Shown piece after piece: positions 22,944 to 30,815 of a stretch of DNA of 32,581 nt; the stretch's first letter is position 1; each line of letters begins with the position of its first letter. The stretch is from NCBI GenBank assembly GCA_027053355.1, contig JALUDX010000141.1, forward strand, positions 1 through 32,581, given 5' to 3'. The position numbers and the translations under genes were made by a program. Under the pieces are notes generated by a model, which was not told the DNA's origin, ran no database searches, and saw nothing but the letters and a program-made list of their open reading frames with translations. This DNA comes from Anaerolineales bacterium (GTDB taxonomy: Bacteria; Chloroflexota; Anaerolineae; Anaerolineales; DRMV01).

Positions 22944-24371
22944 TCACGACTCCTTGAAAAGTTGAAGGATGAACGCCTGCCGAGTAGCAGGCGTAATGCG
23001 CACCCCTTCGGCCGTAGCGAGCAGGGGTACCCAAAGCACGCCTTGGGCTGAAGTCACCAACGGCCATCGCGGGCGCAGCCAGCGGGGGATTTTGGCGTTG
23101 ATGAACAGGCGCGAAACTTTCTGATGACGGCCGTTCAGCCCCAAGGGGGCGATGGTATCGCCGGGGCGACGGGGGCGAACCGTCAGCGGCGTGGCGATCG
23201 CGTCGGCATCGAGCCAGGCCGTGGCCGGCGCGGCGCGCTGCTGCCAATCAGGGGGAAGGGGCTGGGGCCCGCGCAAACGCAGCCGCCACCCGCCGGCCAG
23301 GCGCACCGTTTCGCCCGCGCGCAGGGGAATTTCGGCCGCGGTAGGGCACTGGGGCCAGGCCGTGGTGGGCAACGCCGCACCGCTGCGGAACAGCCACGCC
23401 TCTTCTTGCCCCACCCACAACCACAACCCGGCGAACCACGACCGCGGCCCGCCCCCTGGCTGCTGCATCTGCTGCCGGGCGGCCTCGGTTTGGGAAAACG
23501 AGGGCGCCTGCGCACCCAGCGCCGCAGCGGCCAGCCGCAACCAACGGCGTTGCAACGCCAAGTGCGCGGCCAAAAAGGTCTGGCGGTGCAGCCCCACGTA
23601 GCCCGCGGCTTGCGAGAAAACCACCTCAGACCAGCGCCGCTGGGCTTCCTGGGTAAGGAAATCCTCGTCGGCTGCGGCCACGGCGGCCAAACGGGCTAAG
23701 GTTTCGGGCAACGCGGGGTTTTCCACCTGCAAGCGGGGCAAGATGTCCAGCCGCAGGCGGTTACGTAAGACGTCGCGCTGCCAGTTCGACGCGTCCCACC
23801 GCACGGGCAGCCCGCGGCCCAAGGCGTAAGCCACAGTCGCGGCGCGAGGGGCGAAAAGCAAGGGCCGCACCAAGGGCAAAGCGCCGCCCCAGCGCGGCAA
23901 CTGCCGCCGCGGGCGCAACCCGGCCAGACCGGGCAAACCGCTTCCCCGCAACACGTGCATCAACACGGTTTCGGCCTGGTCGTCGGCGGTGTGCCCCACC
24001 GCGACCGCGGACGCGCCGCGCTGCTGCGCCACGGTAAACAAAAAACGATAGCGCGCCTCCCGGGCTGCGGCCTCCAGCGGCGCTTTGTGGCGGGCCGCCG
24101 CGGCCAACACATCCGCGTGCGCCGAAACCAGGGGCACGCCCAATTGCGCCGCGGCCTCGGCCGCGGCCCGGGCATCGGCATCGGCTTCAGGCCGCAGGCC
24201 GTGGTGCAAATGCGCAGCGATCACCTCATAGCCCAGACGGTGCAACACGTCCAACAAGGTCAGGCTATCGGGCCCCGCGGACAAGCCGACCACCACCCGC
24301 GCGCCCGGCGTCAGGCCACAGGCCTGGCGGGCAAACGCCGCCGCCCGCTGCAGGAGGGCTTCCGCATCCAT
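22944..24371 (-). CDS. tilS: tRNA(Ile)-lysidine synthase
   Basis: 475 residues from ATG 24371-24369 ([20 protein letters not shown]). The 22 further in-frame codons upstream overlap the promoter and are rejected. TilS modifies C34 of tRNA(Ile2)(CAU) to lysidine with ATP and lysine. It shows the PP-loop [18 protein letters not shown] (Ser-Gly is Ser-Ala in this copy), [45 protein letters not shown] and RPLL, followed by the middle domain and a C-terminal TilS substrate domain around [26 protein letters not shown]. Gene order is tilS then DUF47. It is divergent from trmFO, another tRNA-modification gene, with 109 bp between them. Confidence 0.95.
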   Translation of the reverse strand: MDAEALLQRAAAFARQACGLTPGARVVVGLSAGPDSLTLLDVLHRLGYEVIAAHLHHGLRPEADADARAAAEAAAQLGVPLVSAHADVLAAAARHKAPLEAAAREARYRFLFTVAQQRGASAVAVGHTADDQAETVLMHVLRGSGLPGLAGLRPRRQLPRWGGALPLVRPLLFAPRAATVAYALGRGLPVRWDASNWQRDVLRNRLRLDILPRLQVENPALPETLARLAAVAAADEDFLTQEAQRRWSEVVFSQAAGYVGLHRQTFLAAHLALQRRWLRLAAAALGAQAPSFSQTEAARQQMQQPGGGPRSWFAGLWLWVGQEEAWLFRSGAALPTTAWPQCPTAAEIPLRAGETVRLAGGWRLRLRGPQPLPPDWQQRAAPATAWLDADAIATPLTVRPRRPGDTIAPLGLNGRHQKVSRLFINAKIPRWLRPRWPLVTSAQGVLWVPLLATAEGVRITPATRQAFILQLFKES

Positions 24372-24378
24372 AGCCTTG

Positions 24379-24384
24379 ATTATA
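24379..24384 (-). promoter_or_regulatory. tilS -10 element, possibly leaderless mRNA
   Basis: A perfect TATAAT on the minus strand ends 7 bp before the tilS ATG, so the transcript would begin at or near the start codon. The -35 region is not recognisable. Confidence 0.5.
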
Positions 24385-24440
24385 GCATGGCAGAGGATGA
24401 CGCTACGCGCCGAAGGAACGCCTCCTCTTTGCGGCATTCA

Positions 24441-24449
24441 TGTTACAAT
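24441..24449 (+). promoter_or_regulatory. trmFO extended -10 promoter
   Basis: TGTTACAAT is a TGn-extended -10 element 31 bp upstream of the trmFO ATG. It faces away from the tilS promoter. A GGGAGG ribosome site follows at 24463-24468, about 12 bp from the ATG, which is longer than usual. Confidence 0.55.
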
Positions 24450-24480
24450 CAGCCAACACCCCGGGAGGCAAAACCGAGCA

Positions 24481-25854
24481 ATGACCCACGAACACGAAAA
24501 AACCCTGATGGTGGTCGGCGGCGGCCTGGCAGGCAGCGAGGCCGCGTGGCAAGCCGCGCAGCGGGGCATTCGGGTGCGGCTCTACGAAATGCGCCCCAAG
24601 GTGACCACCGGCGCGCACGTTTCCCCCTATTTGGCCGAACTGGTGTGCTCCAATTCCTTAGGCTCGACCTTGCCCGACCGGGCTGCCGGGCTGCTCAAAG
24701 CCGAACTGCGACGCTTGGGCTCGCTGCTGCTGCAGGCGGCGGAGGAAAGCGCGGTGCCTGCGGGCAGCGCCCTGGCCGTAGACCGAGAAATTTTCGCCCA
24801 GAAGGTTACCGCGGCGTTAGAAAACCACCCCAACATCACCATCGTGCGCGAAGAAGTGACCGACATCCCCGACCAGCCGGCCATCATTGCCTCGGGGCCC
24901 CTCACCTCCCCCCGCCTCTCGCAAGCCTTGGCGCGCCTCACCGGGCAGGAGCACCTGTATTTCTACGACGCCATCGCCCCCATCGTGGTGGCCGATTCCA
25001 TCGACATGGGCGTCTGCTTCCGCGCGTCCCGCTACGGCCGCGGGGAGCAGACCGAAGGCGATTACATCAACTGCCCCTTCGACCAGGCCCGTTACTACGC
25101 TTTTGTGGAGGCGCTGACCCACGCGGAGCGCATCGAACTGCGGGCCTTCGAACGGCCGGTGTTGGAAAGCAGCGCAGGGGTGCGCGCGGGCAAAGGTAAA
25201 TTCTTCGAGGGATGCCTGCCCATCGAAGTGTTGGCCCGCCGCGGCCCCGACGCCTTGGCCTTTGGCCCCCTGCGCCCCGTGGGCCTGACCGACCCCCACA
25301 CCGGTCGTCGGCCTTACGCGGTGGTGCAACTGCGGCAAGACAACCTGGCCGGCACCCTTTACAACATGGTCGGCTTTCAGACCAACCTCAAATTCAGCGA
25401 GCAACGCCGCGTGTTCCGAATGATTCCAGGGCTGGAGCAGGCAGAGTTCGCCCGCTACGGGCAGATGCACCGCAACACCTTCCTCTTTTCGCCCGCGCTG
25501 CTCCACCCCACCCTGCAATACCGCGGCCGGCCCGGGCTCTTCTTTGCCGGGCAAATTACCGGCGTGGAAGGGTACGTGGGCAACATCGCCACCGGCTTGC
25601 TGGCCGGGTGGAACGCGGCGCGCTGGCTGCACGGCCAGCCGCTCATCGTTTTGCCACGCGAAACCATGTTGGGCGCGCTGTGCCACTACATCACCCACGC
25701 TTCAGAAGCCGACTTCCAGCCCATGAAGGCCAACTACGGCATCCTGCCGCCGTTGCCGCGGCGCATCCGCAACAAACGCGCCCGCTACGCCGCATACAGC
25801 CAGCGCGCGCTGGAACGCTTAGACGCCTTTTTGAGGGAACGGGAAACGTCCTGA
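24481..25854 (+). CDS. trmFO: Folate/FAD-dependent tRNA (uracil-54) methyltransferase
   Basis: 457 residues from ATG 24481 ([20 protein letters not shown]). TrmFO makes ribothymidine at position 54 of tRNA with methylenetetrahydrofolate as carbon donor and FAD/NAD(P)H. The FAD-binding [12 protein letters not shown] is at the N-terminus, followed by [30 protein letters not shown] and the C-terminal [23 protein letters not shown] block with the second flavin contact. Length is normal for the family. Upstream in-frame codons to 24376 are in the promoter region. The gene depends on the folate pool to which folC in this window also contributes. Confidence 0.96.
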   Translation: MTHEHEKTLMVVGGGLAGSEAAWQAAQRGIRVRLYEMRPKVTTGAHVSPYLAELVCSNSLGSTLPDRAAGLLKAELRRLGSLLLQAAEESAVPAGSALAVDREIFAQKVTAALENHPNITIVREEVTDIPDQPAIIASGPLTSPRLSQALARLTGQEHLYFYDAIAPIVVADSIDMGVCFRASRYGRGEQTEGDYINCPFDQARYYAFVEALTHAERIELRAFERPVLESSAGVRAGKGKFFEGCLPIEVLARRGPDALAFGPLRPVGLTDPHTGRRPYAVVQLRQDNLAGTLYNMVGFQTNLKFSEQRRVFRMIPGLEQAEFARYGQMHRNTFLFSPALLHPTLQYRGRPGLFFAGQITGVEGYVGNIATGLLAGWNAARWLHGQPLIVLPRETMLGALCHYITHASEADFQPMKANYGILPPLPRRIRNKRARYAAYSQRALERLDAFLRERETS

Positions 25855-26229
25855 CCGGACAGACAGCCGCCTTGGAGAAAGCGGCAACGCGCCGCAGCAC
25901 GCCACAAGGGAACCGACTGAAAAAACCTTCGCTTGCTTGCAGCACGGCCGATTCGACCCCTCTGAACCCTCAGCACAACATCAATCGCGCACCCGCTCGT
26001 TGTTTCTTTGGCCGATAATCTCATCGCGTCAGGCCAAGACTTCTCGAAAACCTTGCTTTTCATGCCCTCTCCTCTCCCCCCAAGCCGCCCCCTTCGACTT
26101 CGCTCAGGGCAGCCTTCGACTTCGCTCAGGGCGGCGGCTTGGGGGGCGGGGTGAGGGTAAGATAGAAAACCATGCGGTGAGATTTGTCAGTCAACCAGCC
26201 CTCAGCCCACAAGGAGCCCCAAAACAGCC
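25855..26229. other. Intergenic gap trmFO to fabL, with a palindrome and duplicated module
   Basis: No gene is seen in 25855-26229. At 26076-26089 and 26133-26146 two 14-base arms (CCCCCCAAGCCGCC and its complement) form a perfect stem. The loop contains two direct copies of the 20-bp unit CCTTCGACTTCGCTCAGGGC (26091-26110, 26113-26132). The left flank, TTTTCATGCCCTCTCCTCTC, resembles the start of the repeat at 32391. Bases 25855-26040 hold nothing recognisable. Confidence 0.75.
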
Positions 26230-27024
26230 ATGCCCTCAGCCGACACCCCCGCTTCGCTCCCCTTTGCCGGGAAAATCGCGCTGATCACCGGCTCGGGGCG
26301 CGGTATCGGCCGCGCCATCGCCTTGCATTTTGCCCGCCTCGGCGCCGACGTGGTGGTCAACTTCTTCCGCAACCGCGCCCCCGCGGAAGAAACCGCAGCC
26401 CAAATCCGCGGCCTGGGGCGCCGCGCCTTGGTGGTCAAGGCTAACATCGGCGACCTACAGGCGCTGGATGCCCTCTTTCAGGCCACTGAAGAGCACTTCA
26501 GCGGGCTGGATATTTTCGTCCACAACGCGGCTTCGGGCTACAACCGGCCGGCCATGGCGCAAAAGCCCAAAGGGTGGGATTGGACGATGAACATCAACGC
26601 GCGCGCGTTTCTCTTTGGCGCGCAGCGGGCTGCGCGGCTGATGCGCGGCCGGGGCGGCGGCCACATGGTGGCGATTTCCAGCCCCGGCTCGGTGCGGGTG
26701 CTGCCCGAATACGTGGTGGTGGGCGCGAGCAAAGCCGCGTTGGAGGCCGTGACCCGTTACTTGGCGGTGGAACTGGCCGAGCAGAACATCGTGGTCAACG
26801 CGGTTTCGCCAGGGGTGGTGCCTACCGACGCGCTGCAGCATTTTTCCACCTTCCGCGACCCCGATTTGCTGCCCCGCCTGGCCGCGGCCAACCCTGCCGG
26901 TCGGCTGGTGACCCCTGAAGACGTGGCGCAGGTGGTAGCCTTCCTCTGCAGCCCCGCGGCGGCCATGATCCGCGGCCAGGTCATCCTGGTAGATGGCGGC
27001 GCGTCGCTGCTGCTGCACGGCTGA
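26230..27024 (+). CDS. fabL: Enoyl-[acyl-carrier-protein] reductase, FabL type
   Basis: 264 residues. This is a short-chain dehydrogenase/reductase with the glycine motif TGSGRGIGRAIA (about 20-31) and the NAASG motif at about 99-103. The catalytic residues are Tyr161 and Lys168, spaced Y-x6-K, the spacing of enoyl reductases rather than the Y-x3-K of ordinary SDRs. NAASGYNRPAMA, GWDWTMNINARAFLFGAQ, SKAALEAVTRYLAVEL and MIRGQVILVDGGASLL closely resemble Bacillus subtilis FabL. It would catalyse the last, NADPH-dependent step of fatty acid elongation. AAGGAG lies about 13 bases upstream of the ATG, slightly far. The gene stands alone, followed by the riboflavin transport operon. Confidence 0.88.
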   Translation: MPSADTPASLPFAGKIALITGSGRGIGRAIALHFARLGADVVVNFFRNRAPAEETAAQIRGLGRRALVVKANIGDLQALDALFQATEEHFSGLDIFVHNAASGYNRPAMAQKPKGWDWTMNINARAFLFGAQRAARLMRGRGGGHMVAISSPGSVRVLPEYVVVGASKAALEAVTRYLAVELAEQNIVVNAVSPGVVPTDALQHFSTFRDPDLLPRLAAANPAGRLVTPEDVAQVVAFLCSPAAAMIRGQVILVDGGASLLLHG

Positions 27025-27035
27025 ACCGCCCCCCA

Positions 27036-27044
27036 TGGTATAAT
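27036..27044 (+). promoter_or_regulatory. Candidate promoter of the riboswitch operon
   Basis: TGGTATAAT is a perfect extended -10 element just after the fabL stop codon. No clear -35 was seen. Use of this promoter would give a leader of about 250 bases before the aptamer, with the repeat at 27058-27286 included. A promoter nearer to the aptamer was not recognised. Confidence 0.45.
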
Positions 27045-27057
27045 CGCGTCGACGGGC

Positions 27058-27286
27058 ATCTGCTCAGCCCCTGCGAAGAAAAGGAGATAACGCAGAGGCG
27101 CAAAGCAGGGGCAAGGCGCGCCTCGCCCAGAGGCGCAGAGGAAGGACGCCAAGAGAGGCGCCCAGGCAACCAACCTCGCCCTAATTTCCCAATCCCTATC
27201 ACCTTCTGTGTTCTCGGCACCCTCTCTGTGTCTTCTGTGTTTTTCGTCTGCGAAACCTGCGATTTCCCTTGCTGAGGCGAGCAGAT
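27058..27286. repeat. Family-2-like element upstream of the FMN riboswitch
   Basis: The ends ATCTGCTCAGCCC (left) and GAGGCGAGCAGAT (right) give an 8-bp perfect inverted repeat. The interior has CGCAGAGGCGC, GGACGCCAAGAG and CTCTGTGTCTTCTGTGTTTT, the family-2 vocabulary. No 8-bp duplication remains. It lies between the presumed promoter and the aptamer. Confidence 0.45.
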
Positions 27287-27303
27287 AGCCCAACACAACG
27301 TCA

Positions 27304-27435
27304 CCACCTTCGGGGCAGGGTGAGCGGCGCGCGGCCGCAATTCCCGACCGGCGGTCAAAGCCCGCGAGCGCACTGCAAAGCGCAGACTCGGTGAAATTCC
27401 GAGGCCGACGGTACAGTCCGGATGGGAGAAGGTGG
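27304..27435 (+). ncRNA. FMN riboswitch (RFN element)
   Basis: The conserved aptamer segments follow in order: TTCGGGGCAGGGTG, ATTCCCGACCGGCGGT, AAAGCCCGCGAG, GCAGACTCGGTGAAATTCCG, GGCCGACGGTACAGTCCGGA and GGGAGAAGG. P1 is a perfect CCACCTT (27304-27310) with AAGGTGG (27429-27435). The variable P3-like arm (AGCGGCGCGCGGCCGC) is slightly extended. It lies upstream of a complete ABC transporter on the same strand and controls it through the terminator at 27495-27528. Confidence 0.97.
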
Positions 27436-27494
27436 CCATTCACGCGCTGGGCCTCCGGCAGGCGCGGCGTGTGGTGCTTGCCTCTTGCCCACAG

Positions 27495-27528
27495 CAGCCC
27501 CGAAACAGCCTTCGGGGCTGTGTTTTTT
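27495..27528 (+). terminator. Riboswitch-controlled intrinsic terminator
   Basis: CAGCCCCGAA (27495-27504) pairs with TTCGGGGCTG (27511-27520), followed by TGTTTTTT. The 5' arm's GCCCCGAA is also perfectly complementary to TTCGGGGC at 27309-27316 at the start of the aptamer, giving an antiterminator when FMN is absent. When FMN is bound, P1 is held and the terminator can form. Confidence 0.88.
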
Positions 27529-27609
27529 GTGCCCCGCTGCCGCCTCCCGCATCCCGCCCCCCGCCTCACGCATCCCGCTTCACGTCTTCACGCCTCCCTT
27601 TCTTGTCCA

Positions 27610-28458
27610 ATGAACCTCACCCACGCCCATCGTCGCCTGATGTATGCCATGCGGAGCAACCGCCACCGCGCGGCGCAGCACGTGCTTTCCACCGCGGCCG
27701 CGGTGGTGCTCTGGTGGGCAGTGGCGCGGCTGTTCCACCTGCCCGCGTTCCTCCTCCCCACGCCGGGGGAGGTAGCGCGGCGCGGCTGGCAGGCGCTGCA
27801 AGAGGGCATCCTCTGGCGCCACACCTGGGTGACCCTGCAAGAAGTGCTCGCCGGGTTGGCCTTAGGCACCCTGACCGCCACCGTGCTGGGCTACGGCCTG
27901 GCTAAATCGCGTGTGTTGGAACGGCTGCTTGCGCCTTACTTAGTAGCCAGCCAATCGGTGCCGGTAGTGGCCATTGCACCCTTGCTCATCATCTGGTTTG
28001 GCACCGGCCTGCTGGCCAAAACCCTGATCTGCGCGCTGATCGTGTTCTTCCCCGTCTTGGTCAACACGGTGGTGGGCGTGCGCAGCGTGCCCGAAGAACT
28101 GCACGACCTGTTCCGCTCCCTCCACGCCAGCCGCTGGCAAACCGTTCGCTACTTGGAAATCCCTGCCGCGCTGCCCGTATTTTTGGGCGGCCTGCGCATC
28201 GGCGCGACCCTCTCGGTCATCGGCGCGGTGGTCGGTGAATTCGTGGCCGCGGATAGCGGGCTGGGCTTCCTCATCAACCTGGCCCGGGGCCGTTACGACA
28301 CCGCGTTGGTCTTCGTGGCCGTGTTCGTGCTGGTCGGCCTGGCGCTGACCCTTTACGGCAGCGTGGTGGCTTTAGAGCGCCGCTTCTTGGCCTGGCAGGC
28401 GCCCTCAGCCCGCTCAGGTGCGGCGCAGTCATCCCCTGGTGGAGAGTTGACCCCATGA
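27610..28458 (+). CDS. ribX: ABC transporter permease, probable riboflavin importer (RibX-like)
   Basis: 282 residues from ATG 27610. There is no good ribosome site; later ATGs at 27640 and 27649 are possible starts. The protein has about six membrane segments, for example AAAVVLWWAVARLFHLPAF and VPVVAIAPLLIIWFGTGLLA. It has the binding-protein-dependent permease cytoplasmic loop around RSVPEELHDLFRSLHASRWQ followed by IPAALPVFLGGLRIG, as in the ThiX/SsuC group. The FMN riboswitch just upstream and the THI5-like binding protein just downstream point to riboflavin or a close precursor as substrate, like the RibXY systems described in Chloroflexota. The stop overlaps the next start by four bases (ATGA). 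Confidence 0.88.
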   Translation: MNLTHAHRRLMYAMRSNRHRAAQHVLSTAAAVVLWWAVARLFHLPAFLLPTPGEVARRGWQALQEGILWRHTWVTLQEVLAGLALGTLTATVLGYGLAKSRVLERLLAPYLVASQSVPVVAIAPLLIIWFGTGLLAKTLICALIVFFPVLVNTVVGVRSVPEELHDLFRSLHASRWQTVRYLEIPAALPVFLGGLRIGATLSVIGAVVGEFVAADSGLGFLINLARGRYDTALVFVAVFVLVGLALTLYGSVVALERRFLAWQAPSARSGAAQSSPGGELTP

Positions 28459-29441
28459 AACGCTATCTCTTGCTCCTCCCTCTGCTCTTTGCTCTGGCCG
28501 CTTGTGGCCGCACCCCCGCGGGAACGTCCACCCCCCGCCCCTTGCGCAAGATCAACCTGCCCATGGGCTACATCCCCAACATCCAATACGCGCCCTTTTA
28601 CGTGGCCAAAGAGCACGGCTATTACGAACAAGCCGGGTTCGACGTCTCGTTCGATTACAGTTTCGAGACCGACGGGGTCGCGCTGGTGGGCGCCAACAAG
28701 CGGGCTTTTGCCATTGTCTCCGGCGAACAGGTGCTCATGGCCCGGGAACAAGGGGTGCCCGTGGTCTATGTCATGGCCTGGTGGCAAAAATTCCCCATCG
28801 TGGTCATTGCAGACAAGAAACTCGGTCTGAAATCGCCCGCTGACCTCAAAGGCCAGCGCATCGGCTTGCCAGGGCTGTTTGGCGCCAATTACATCGGGCT
28901 GATTGCCCTGCTGCACGAATTCCACCTGCAGGAAAGCGACGTCACCTTAGACGCCATCGGCTTCAACCAGGTCGAGGCTTTCACCAGCGGCAAGGAGCCC
29001 ATCGTGGTGGGCTATGTGACCAACGAGCCGATCCAACTGCGTAACCAGGGCTATCAGATCACCACCTTCCCCGTGGCCGATTACGTCACCCTCGCCTCCA
29101 ACGGCTTGATCACCAACGAAACGCTGATTCGCGAAGACCCCGAAATGGTACACCGCTTCGTGCGGGCGACGCTGCGGGGGCTGAGCGATACCATCACTTA
29201 CCCCCACGAGGCTTACGAAATTTCCAAGAAGTACGTGGAAGGGCTGGCAGACGAAGACCCAAAGGTGCAGATGGAAATTCTGCGCACGGCCATTGAGTAC
29301 TGGCGCGGCGACCCCAACCCTCTTGGCTATACGAAACCAGCGGCGTGGCAAAAGACGCAAGAGGTGCTCCAAAGCATGGGGCTGCTCCACGGCGCGCAAG
29401 ACCTCAACGCGGCCTACACCAACGACTTCATCAAGCCGTAA
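28455..29441 (+). CDS. ribY: ABC transporter substrate-binding lipoprotein, THI5/NMT1-like (RibY-like)
   Basis: 328 residues. The signal MKRYLLLLPLLFALAAC has a lipobox LAAC, so the mature protein would be lipid-anchored at Cys17. The NMT1/THI5-type fold is visible in INLPMGYIPNIQYAPFYVAK, EHGYYEQAGFDVSFDYSFET, SPADLKGQRIGLPGLFGANY and the C-terminal helix-rich part. Its family members bind riboflavin or thiamin precursors. It is translated from an ATGA overlap with the permease. The riboswitch makes riboflavin the best guess for its ligand. A thiamin precursor is less likely since no TPP element was seen. Confidence 0.88.
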   Translation: MKRYLLLLPLLFALAACGRTPAGTSTPRPLRKINLPMGYIPNIQYAPFYVAKEHGYYEQAGFDVSFDYSFETDGVALVGANKRAFAIVSGEQVLMAREQGVPVVYVMAWWQKFPIVVIADKKLGLKSPADLKGQRIGLPGLFGANYIGLIALLHEFHLQESDVTLDAIGFNQVEAFTSGKEPIVVGYVTNEPIQLRNQGYQITTFPVADYVTLASNGLITNETLIREDPEMVHRFVRATLRGLSDTITYPHEAYEISKKYVEGLADEDPKVQMEILRTAIEYWRGDPNPLGYTKPAAWQKTQEVLQSMGLLHGAQDLNAAYTNDFIKP

Positions 29442-29499
29442 GGGTAGCGCCAAAGGGCGAAGAAGCAGAAGTGAGCATTATGCTTTGCGTAGGCGTATG

Positions 29500-30255
29500 A
29501 TGAACGCGGACACAACCCCTTTCCTGGAAGTGCAACACCTGGGCGTGGTCTTCCCGGCCGACGGCGCAGACCTGGAAGTGTTGCACGACGTCGCTTTCCG
29601 CGTTCGGCGGCGCGAGTTTTTGGCCGTGTTGGGCCCTTCGGGGTGTGGCAAGAGCACCCTGTTGCGGGTGCTGGCGGGGCTTTTGCCGCCCAGCCGCGGG
29701 CAGGTCACCTTCCCCGGCCACCGAGCCCGGCCGCGGGTAGGGCTGGTCTTCCAAAAGGCCAACCTGCTGCCCTGGCGCGACGTGTTGGGGAACGTCAGCC
29801 TGCCTTTGACCCTGCAAGGGGCGCCCCGGCGCACGGCCGAGCGCCGCGCCCAGCGGCTGATTGCCCGCATGGGGCTGCAGGGCTTCGAAGGGGCGCTGCC
29901 TCGCGACCTTTCGGGCGGCATGGCGCAGCGGGTCGCGCTGGCCCGCGCCTTCATCCATCAGCCTGACTTGCTCTTGTTGGACGAGCCGTTCACCGCCTTG
30001 GACGCCCTCACCCGCGAACGGCTGTGGGAAGAACTGCTGCGCATCTGGCGCGCGGAGCGCACCACCGTGGTCATGGTCACCCATTCCATCACCGAGGCGC
30101 TGCTTTTGGCCGACCGGGTGCTGGTGCTCAGCGCGCGGCCGGCCACCGTGCGCCTGGATATGGCCGTGACGCTGCCGCGCCCGCGCGCCGAGGGGCTGCG
30201 CTACACCCCGGCCTTCGGCCAAATGGCCCGCCGGCTGCGGGAGGCCATCGCCTGA
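29500..30255 (+). CDS. ABC transporter ATP-binding protein (riboflavin importer)
   Basis: 251 residues from ATG 29500; the adjacent ATG at 29497 is equally possible. Neither has more than a weak AGGCG ribosome site. The ATPase has Walker A GPSGCGKST, the Q-loop FQKANLLPW, signature LSGGMAQR, Walker B LLLLDEPF and the H-loop histidine in VMVTHSITEA. It resembles the SsuB/TauB/ThiZ group that pairs with this permease type. It is 58 bp after the binding-protein gene, so it completes a three-gene importer under one riboswitch. Confidence 0.92.
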   Translation: MNADTTPFLEVQHLGVVFPADGADLEVLHDVAFRVRRREFLAVLGPSGCGKSTLLRVLAGLLPPSRGQVTFPGHRARPRVGLVFQKANLLPWRDVLGNVSLPLTLQGAPRRTAERRAQRLIARMGLQGFEGALPRDLSGGMAQRVALARAFIHQPDLLLLDEPFTALDALTRERLWEELLRIWRAERTTVVMVTHSITEALLLADRVLVLSARPATVRLDMAVTLPRPRAEGLRYTPAFGQMARRLREAIA

Positions 30256-30346
30256 AGAAGGGGGTGGGGGGAGGTGCGAGGTGCTGGGGTACCGAGGCAC
30301 TGAGGGGGGATTGGGGGGGCCTTGCGCGCGGTGCGGTAAAATAAGA
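30256..30346. other. G-rich gap after the transporter operon
   Basis: No gene is seen. The plus strand is G-rich (runs of 5-7 G, GAGGTGCTGGGG also seen near 14981). GGTAAAATAAG near 30336 is a possible -10 region, now separated from the next gene by a MITE and a second repeat. Confidence 0.4.
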
Positions 30347-30354
30347 GTACCTGA

Positions 30355-30595
30355 GTAATTACCTACCCAGAAGCGCTGCAGTGGCTTTTCGCCCTCACCT
30401 TACCCCCGCTGCGCGCCCCCTCTCCTCTCCCAGTGGGAGAGGAGAGGGGGCTGAGCCGCTCCCCTGAGCGAAGACGAAGGGAGCGGCTCTGGGGGAGTGG
30501 TGAGGGCGAGTAAGGTGTAATGTTGTTTTATGCCATGGCAGAGCTATTGGAATATTGCTTGTCAACCTCGTTTTCGGCGCAGGGTAGGTAGTTAC
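30355..30595 (-). mobile_element. Family-1 MITE, copy 3 (opposite orientation)
   Basis: A 241-bp element with ends GTAATTACCTACCC (left) and GGGTAGGTAGTTAC (right). It is flanked by the perfect 8-bp duplication GTACCTGA at 30347-30354 and 30596-30603. It is the reverse complement of copies 1 and 2 in arrangement. It has the 17-bp stem (30415-30431 with 30435-30451) and the CCCTTCG-CTTCGCTCAGGG module, and it is similar in length to copy 1. Confidence 0.93.
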
Positions 30596-30603
30596 GTACC
30601 TGA

Positions 30604-30779
30604 GCAACTTTCAGCCACAAGGAAATAAACCACGGAGATCACAGGGACGAATTTTGGGACGCCGAGCAGGCCGCCTAATCGCAGCGTGTCGCCTCTGTGT
30701 CAATCTGTGCAATTGGTGGATGTTTTTCTGCCCAATCTGCGTAATCTGTGGTTTCTCCTCGTCAAGGCTGAAGCGTTGC
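30604..30779. mobile_element. Family-2-like element abutting MITE copy 3
   Basis: The ends GCAACTTTCAGCC (left) and GGCTGAAGCGTTGC (right) are imperfect inverted repeats of the family-2 type. The interior has ACCACGGAGATCACAGGGACG, TTTTGGGACGCC and AATCTGCGTAATCTGTGG. GTACCTGA at 30596-30603 and GCACCTTA at 30780-30787 match six of eight, which fits an old 8-bp duplication. Confidence 0.55.
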
Positions 30780-30815
30780 GCACCTTATCCGCCATTTCCA
30801 CCCAGCGAGGGAAAC

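Noticed and set aside
24372-24437. Upstream in-frame start of tilS giving 497 residues
   Set aside because: It would run through the tilS promoter region and has no similarity value; the 475-residue start fits the family.
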